Positions 6,473 through 8,603 of a stretch of 8,603 nt of DNA are shown piece after piece. The notes beneath the pieces are model-generated. The model did not search any database. It had not been told where the DNA came from and saw nothing but the letters and a program-made list of their open reading frames with translations. The stretch covers positions 1 through 8,603 of the forward strand of contig CAYJIX010000076.1 of NCBI GenBank assembly GCA_964370375.1, written 5' to 3'. The translations under genes and the position numbers were made by a program. The DNA comes from CAYJIX01 sp964370375. Its GTDB lineage: Bacteria > Desulfobacterota > Desulfovibrionia > Desulfovibrionales > Desulfovibrionaceae. How positions within the stretch are numbered: position 1 is the stretch's first letter; each line of letters opens with the position of its first letter.

Positions 6473-6889
6473 CTATCTTTTAGCGTAAATCCTACTGCCT
6501 AGGCAAACAAGGCCATAACCCAGCCCTGCAACAGCAACACATCCAACAATATGCAGACCAATCACGCCAAATGCCGTAAAAGGTGCTGCCCTTGTATAAA
6601 AAACTTCCCACGCGATGCCTGAAAACGTCGTCAGCGCGCCAAGGCAGCCTGTGCCTATACATGGCGCAATGAACCAATACCGCGCCGCCTGTAAAGGATA
6701 GGTGCAAAGCCAGCCAGCAAGGACTCCTAAAAGGGTACTGCCAGCCGCATTGACGATAAAAAGCGCGAACCATAACGGCATGGCTAGAAAAGAGCTAAGC
6801 CACGCGACGCATACACTGCGGACAAGCGCGCCAAAGGCTCCTCCTGCAAAAACCACTGCCATAAGTTGTATGTTGCGCCCACGTATCAT
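6473..6889 (-). CDS. crcB: Fluoride channel subunit CrcB (Fluc), first copy
   Basis: Fluc proteins are small four-helix membrane proteins that dimerise into a fluoride channel and let toxic fluoride leave the cell. This 138-residue product shows the family marks: GGAFGALVR (16-24), N47 with GS in NAAGS, and GALTTFS (84-90). The helix after TTFS reads G-I instead of the usual T-F, so the second pore phenylalanine is replaced by Ile92. Positive charges sit at the N-terminus (R3, R5) and C-terminus (RIYAKR), predicting both ends in the cytoplasm. ATG 6889 is preceded by AGAGG at good spacing; GTG 6904 would add five residues but has no ribosome site. It converges with the gene ending at 6451, 21 bp away, and follows a second crcB on the same strand. 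Confidence 0.9.
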   Translation of the reverse strand: MIRGRNIQLMAVVFAGGAFGALVRSVCVAWLSSFLAMPLWFALFIVNAAGSTLLGVLAGWLCTYPLQAARYWFIAPCIGTGCLGALTTFSGIAWEVFYTRAAPFTAFGVIGLHIVGCVAVAGLGYGLVCLGSRIYAKR

Positions 6890-6929
6890 GCGAAACCTCT
6901 GCACGATTGTAAATCAATAAGGGGTGTTA

Positions 6930-6958
6930 TATAAATTTGTAATGTTATGCGTGTACAA
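6930..6958 (-). promoter_or_regulatory. Possible promoter of the first crcB copy
   Basis: On the minus strand, TTGTAC (6958-6953), a 17-bp spacer and TTTATA (6935-6930). The -35 box is fair and the -10 box weak. The transcript would start near 6923, about 35 nt before the ATG at 6889. The 201 bp between the two crcB genes leave room for separate transcription. Confidence 0.25.
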
Positions 6959-7066
6959 AAATGTGTGCACAGTAAAAACATACAACAGTTGCTTAGCGGC
7001 GCAAGCGACGTGCGTCTCTGTTTGCTTTTTGGTCGCACCTGTTGGCACCAAAACTTTATAAGAGCC

Positions 7067-7084
7067 TGCGCAATGAATTGCGCA
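7067..7084. repeat. Palindrome just after the second crcB stop
   Basis: TGCGCAAT and ATTGCGCA are perfect complements around a GA centre, 6 bp past the stop codon of the minus-strand crcB. The stem is strong, but no T-run follows on the minus strand. It could be an mRNA-stabilising hairpin, a poor terminator, or a protein site. Confidence 0.5.
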
Positions 7085-7090
7085 AATGCC

Positions 7091-7483
7091 TCATAGCACG
7101 GCCCCTACCAAAACATAACCGCACCAAACGCCACCAATTGTCAAAAGGGCATTGGCTAGGATATTGGCAAAAGCTAAACCCACACAACCTTTGCGTAAAT
7201 ACGTAAAGGTTTCCACAGCAAAAGTGGAAAACGTGGTCAATCCGCCAAGTAAGCCTTCTATAAGGAAACTTCGCCCCATGAGCGATAAGGGCAGGGCATC
7301 ACCAGCAACCAAAAGTGCCCCCATGCAGGTTGATCCAACAACATTGACACACAAGGTTGCCCACGCAAAGCGAGTCTTACCAAAGGCCATAGAGCAGGCA
7401 AAACGGCACAACGCCCCTAAACCTCCGCCAAGCATCACCGCTCCCAAAAACATACCATCATTCATGGCAGAACAGTGCACCAT
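7091..7483 (-). CDS. crcB: Fluoride channel subunit CrcB (Fluc), second copy
   Basis: This is a second Fluc subunit of 130 residues (124 if ATG 7465 is used, which fits the family's short N-terminus better; no start has a good ribosome site). It carries GGGLGALCR (19-27), N47 with GS in NVVGS, and GGLTTFSTFAVETF (80-93) with both pore phenylalanines, F85 and F88. Its basic residues lie in the first loop (R27, K36, R38) and third loop (R97, K98), while both ends lack positive charge. This predicts N- and C-termini outside, opposite to the first copy. It lies upstream of the first copy on the same strand, 201 bp away. Together they likely form a heterodimeric Fluc (inference). No fluoride riboswitch is apparent upstream. 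Confidence 0.9.
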   Translation of the reverse strand: MVHCSAMNDGMFLGAVMLGGGLGALCRFACSMAFGKTRFAWATLCVNVVGSTCMGALLVAGDALPLSLMGRSFLIEGLLGGLTTFSTFAVETFTYLRKGCVGLAFANILANALLTIGGVWCGYVLVGAVL

Positions 7484-7540
7484 TTTGGCGTTATGAGCAA
7501 GCCTTGAACAACCTTGAATGACTGTCTTGAATGATGCTTA

Positions 7541-7573
7541 ACTGCTGAAATTTAACTTGTTTTTAGCAGCAGT
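7541..7573. repeat. Inverted repeat upstream of the second crcB
   Basis: ACTGCTG (7541-7547) and CAGCAGT (7567-7573) are exact complements with a 19-nt AT-rich centre. It lies about 60 bp upstream of the crcB start on the minus strand. Operator or leader hairpin are both possible; no known site is matched. Just beside it, CTTGAA occurs three times (7503, 7513, 7526). Confidence 0.3.
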
Positions 7574-7614
7574 CTAATTAAAAAGCCATTAAGGAATCCT
7601 TGTAATGCTCCTTC

Positions 7615-7962
7615 ATGTTCCTAAAGGAAGAAGCAGGCAAGCCTCTTTTACTTGATCTGCATGCACATGTGCTGCTTGAGGATGGCTTCAAAACTTTTGC
7701 ATGAAAAACATGAGATATTTCAAGCCTTCGCACAGCTCCCATAAGGCTGGTCGTAGCCTGCATGATTGACCGATGAAAGCATTGTATCAAGATTCTTGCA
7801 CAAGACATTGCACGCAAAGAAGAAAAACGTGGATGCGTCATGATTTGAACGCTTGCCACAAGTTGCGGTTTTGATGATCATCTGCATAAAATCACGTCAT
7901 CTGCAACGCAAACAGCCTTATATTTTATCACCACAAGTATTATTACAACCAATTCCCCATAA
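7615..7962 (+). pseudogene. Possible decayed coding frame, unrecognised
   Basis: No intact gene explains 7484-7982. One plus-strand frame, from ATG 7615 to TAA 7960-7962, is interrupted only by TGA codons (7702, 7711, 7774, 7846). Between them it reads like ordinary protein: MFLKEEAGKPLLLDLHAHVL, then APIRLVVACMIDR, then ILAQDIARKEEKRG. Four C-to-T changes (CGA or CAA-type decay is common) would open it. A minus-strand frame (GTG 7859 to 7578, 93 codons) also exists but has a Ser/Cys-rich composition unlike real proteins here. I recognise no family in either. This may be a dead gene or coincidence in a non-coding stretch. Confidence 0.25.
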
Positions 7963-7982
7963 GGTATGCCTCTCATAAGGCC

Positions 7983-8012
7983 TTGCTTTTTTATCCACAA
8001 TGCCTATATACT
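7983..8012 (+). promoter_or_regulatory. Promoter of ssrA
   Basis: TTGCTT (7983-7988), an 18-bp spacer and TATACT (8007-8012). Initiation near 8019 would leave a short 5' leader that RNase P removes at 8027. Confidence 0.65.
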
Positions 8013-8026
8013 AGCTATCCAACAAA

Positions 8027-8379
8027 GGGGGCGCACTGGTTTCGACGGGGATGGAGAAACCAAAGTGGCAGGTCGAGGCGCCGCTGGCCTCGTAAAAAGC
8101 GGCAACACTGTAATTGGCAACGATTACGAATACGCTTACGCTGCTTAATTAAGCAGCACACCGAACCGCGCAAGGCTCCATAGCGTGGCAAGGTGTAAAA
8201 CTATGGAGCTGGCGTTTGACTGTGTTTGCAGGGTTTAACGTGAGACTTTTCTGTAAACTGGCTGTCCATCGCCCTGATTGGGTGCCACATGGGCAGTAAG
8301 AACTAAACCCAATCTAAACCTGTAGATGCTTTGCGTGGATTGTTCTCGGACGGGGGTTCGATTCCCCCCGCCTCCACCA
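8027..8379 (+). ncRNA. ssrA: Transfer-messenger RNA (tmRNA)
   Basis: tmRNA rescues ribosomes stalled on broken mRNAs: charged with alanine and bound to SmpB, it enters the empty A site, then supplies a short reading frame that tags the unfinished protein for proteolysis. The 5' end GGGGGCG (8027-8033) pairs over seven positions with CGCCTCC before the encoded CCA (8377-8379). The tRNA-like domain shows the conserved GGTTTCGACGGGGAT near the 5' end and the T-arm GGGGGTTCGATTCCCCC near the 3' end. The tag frame lies at about 8116-8148. The 353-nt length is normal for a one-piece tmRNA, and G-C-rich complementary blocks after the tag fit the pseudoknots. The 3' end is a frequent integration site for mobile DNA, and unusual repeats follow. 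Confidence 0.97.
8116..8148 (+). other. tmRNA tag-peptide reading frame
   Basis: The likely resume codon is GGC 8116 (upstream context TAATT, comparable to TAGTC before the E. coli resume codon), giving GNDYEYAYAA and TAA 8146-8148. The hydrophobic YAYAA end is the ClpXP-type degradation signal and resembles the ANNDYDYAYAA-type tag of Desulfovibrio. A resume codon one or two triplets earlier (ATT or GTA) cannot be excluded by sequence alone. Confidence 0.85.
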
Positions 8380-8413
8380 TAACCAAAAATCATAAAGCCC
8401 TATAAGGTCCTTA

Positions 8414-8436
8414 AAGCCTTGTGGGGCTTAACTTTT
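8414..8436 (+). terminator. Probable terminator of ssrA
   Basis: AAGCC (8414-8418) pairs with GGCTT (8425-8429) around a 6-nt loop, followed by AACTTTT; a longer T-run comes at 8443-8449. AAAGCCC (8394-8400) can compete for the same 3' arm. Position and strand fit the end of the tmRNA precursor. Confidence 0.5.
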
Positions 8437-8468
8437 GCCTTCTTTTTTTAGTCTTATAAGGTCTAACA

Positions 8469-8561
8469 ATACCCCTAGACATACCCCTACTTTGGGGGTA
8501 TATATGGGGGTATGAGGGGTACACATTAAAAGCAGTACCCCCAAAAGAGTAAAGGGGGTAT
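8469..8561. repeat. Seven-copy cluster of TACCCC motifs in both orientations
   Basis: ATACCCC at 8469-8475 and 8481-8487; its complement GGGGGTAT at 8494-8501, 8506-8513 and 8554-8561; GGGGTAC at 8516-8522; and GTACCCCC at 8535-8542. Copies 2 and 3 form a perfect hairpin-capable pair (8481-8501), and CTTTGGGGGTA (8490-8500) is mirrored by TACCCCCAAAAG (8536-8546). No gene is visible in 8450-8603. The pattern resembles iterons or integrase arm-type sites. Confidence 0.8.
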
Positions 8562-8603
8562 GATATACTTAATGACAGCACTTTAAGAGCCTTAAAGCCT
8601 AAA

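Larger units (their letters stand above)
8401..8600 (+). repeat. Short direct repeats flanking the TACCCC cluster
   Basis: CCTTAAAGCCT occurs at 8409-8419 and again at 8590-8600 (11 of 11 bases). TATAAGGTC occurs at 8401-8409 and 8455-8463. CTTTAAG/CTTAAAG at 8581-8597 forms a small inverted repeat. They bracket the motif cluster after the tmRNA gene. Confidence 0.75.

Noticed and set aside
6905..7090. Fluoride riboswitch upstream of the crcB genes
   Set aside because: I looked on the minus strand here and in 7484-7900 for the GATGG...CTGATG core and its paired blocks and did not find them.
7578..7859. 93-codon minus-strand frame in the crcB-ssrA interval
   Set aside because: It starts with GTG, no ribosome site was seen, its composition is Ser/Cys-rich, and no domain is recognisable. 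It is kept only as an alternative in the pseudogene entry.
7615..7962. In-frame TGA codons read as selenocysteine
   Set aside because: Four TGA codons in one short frame, no clear SECIS-like hairpin after each, and no selenoprotein motif; decay or chance is simpler.
7966..8183. Short plus-strand reading frames over 7966-8148 and 7983-8183
   Set aside because: They overlap the ssrA promoter and tmRNA; only the tag segment (8116-8148) is translated in nature.

Overview
The window looks like a chromosomal fragment from the Desulfovibrionaceae (Desulfovibrio/Bilophila/Lawsonia group). The strongest pointer is a complete tmRNA whose reading frame ends in NDYEYAYAA, close to the DYDYAYAA-type tags I recall for Desulfovibrio. 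The base composition is moderate, not the high GC of free-living Desulfovibrio such as D. vulgaris. A run of exactly 100 N (5719-5818) shows that this is a draft assembly. Genus and species are inference.

Layout, left to right: (1) 1-204 is the C-terminal tail of a heavy-metal P-type ATPase, closed by a strong terminator. (2) 268-1059 is a long regulatory stretch. It holds two good sigma-70-type promoters, a candidate small RNA with its own terminator (about 340-473), an inverted repeat just upstream of the second promoter, and further stem-loops in what is probably a long leader. (3) 1060-3287 is a translationally coupled pair: a secreted L,D-transpeptidase with two tandem NTF2-like domains, then a single-pass inner-membrane protein with a low-complexity periplasmic linker. 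(4) 3495-4130 encodes a lipoprotein. (5) 4243-6451 is coaBC, for coenzyme A synthesis, overlapped by an unrecognised gene whose Ala/Pro-rich linker contains a 12-bp tandem repeat; the assembly gap falls inside that repeat. (6) 6473-7483 on the minus strand carries two crcB (Fluc) fluoride-channel genes. (7) 7484-7982 has no intact gene but a possible decayed coding frame. (8) 8027-8379 is ssrA with its own promoter and a probable terminator. (9) 8409-8603 is a dense array of short direct and inverted repeats right after the tmRNA 3' end, a classic integration site for mobile elements.

Functional threads: the cell envelope (transpeptidase, membrane protein, lipoprotein), CoA synthesis, fluoride export and ribosome rescue. 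They look like ordinary core-genome neighbours, not one pathway. The most interesting points are the repeat array after ssrA, the two crcB genes with opposite charge patterns (one lacking a pore phenylalanine), the candidate small RNA, and the apparent frameshift in the coaBC-coupled gene, which is best explained by an arbitrary gap length in a tandem repeat. I did not find an obvious new multi-gene system.
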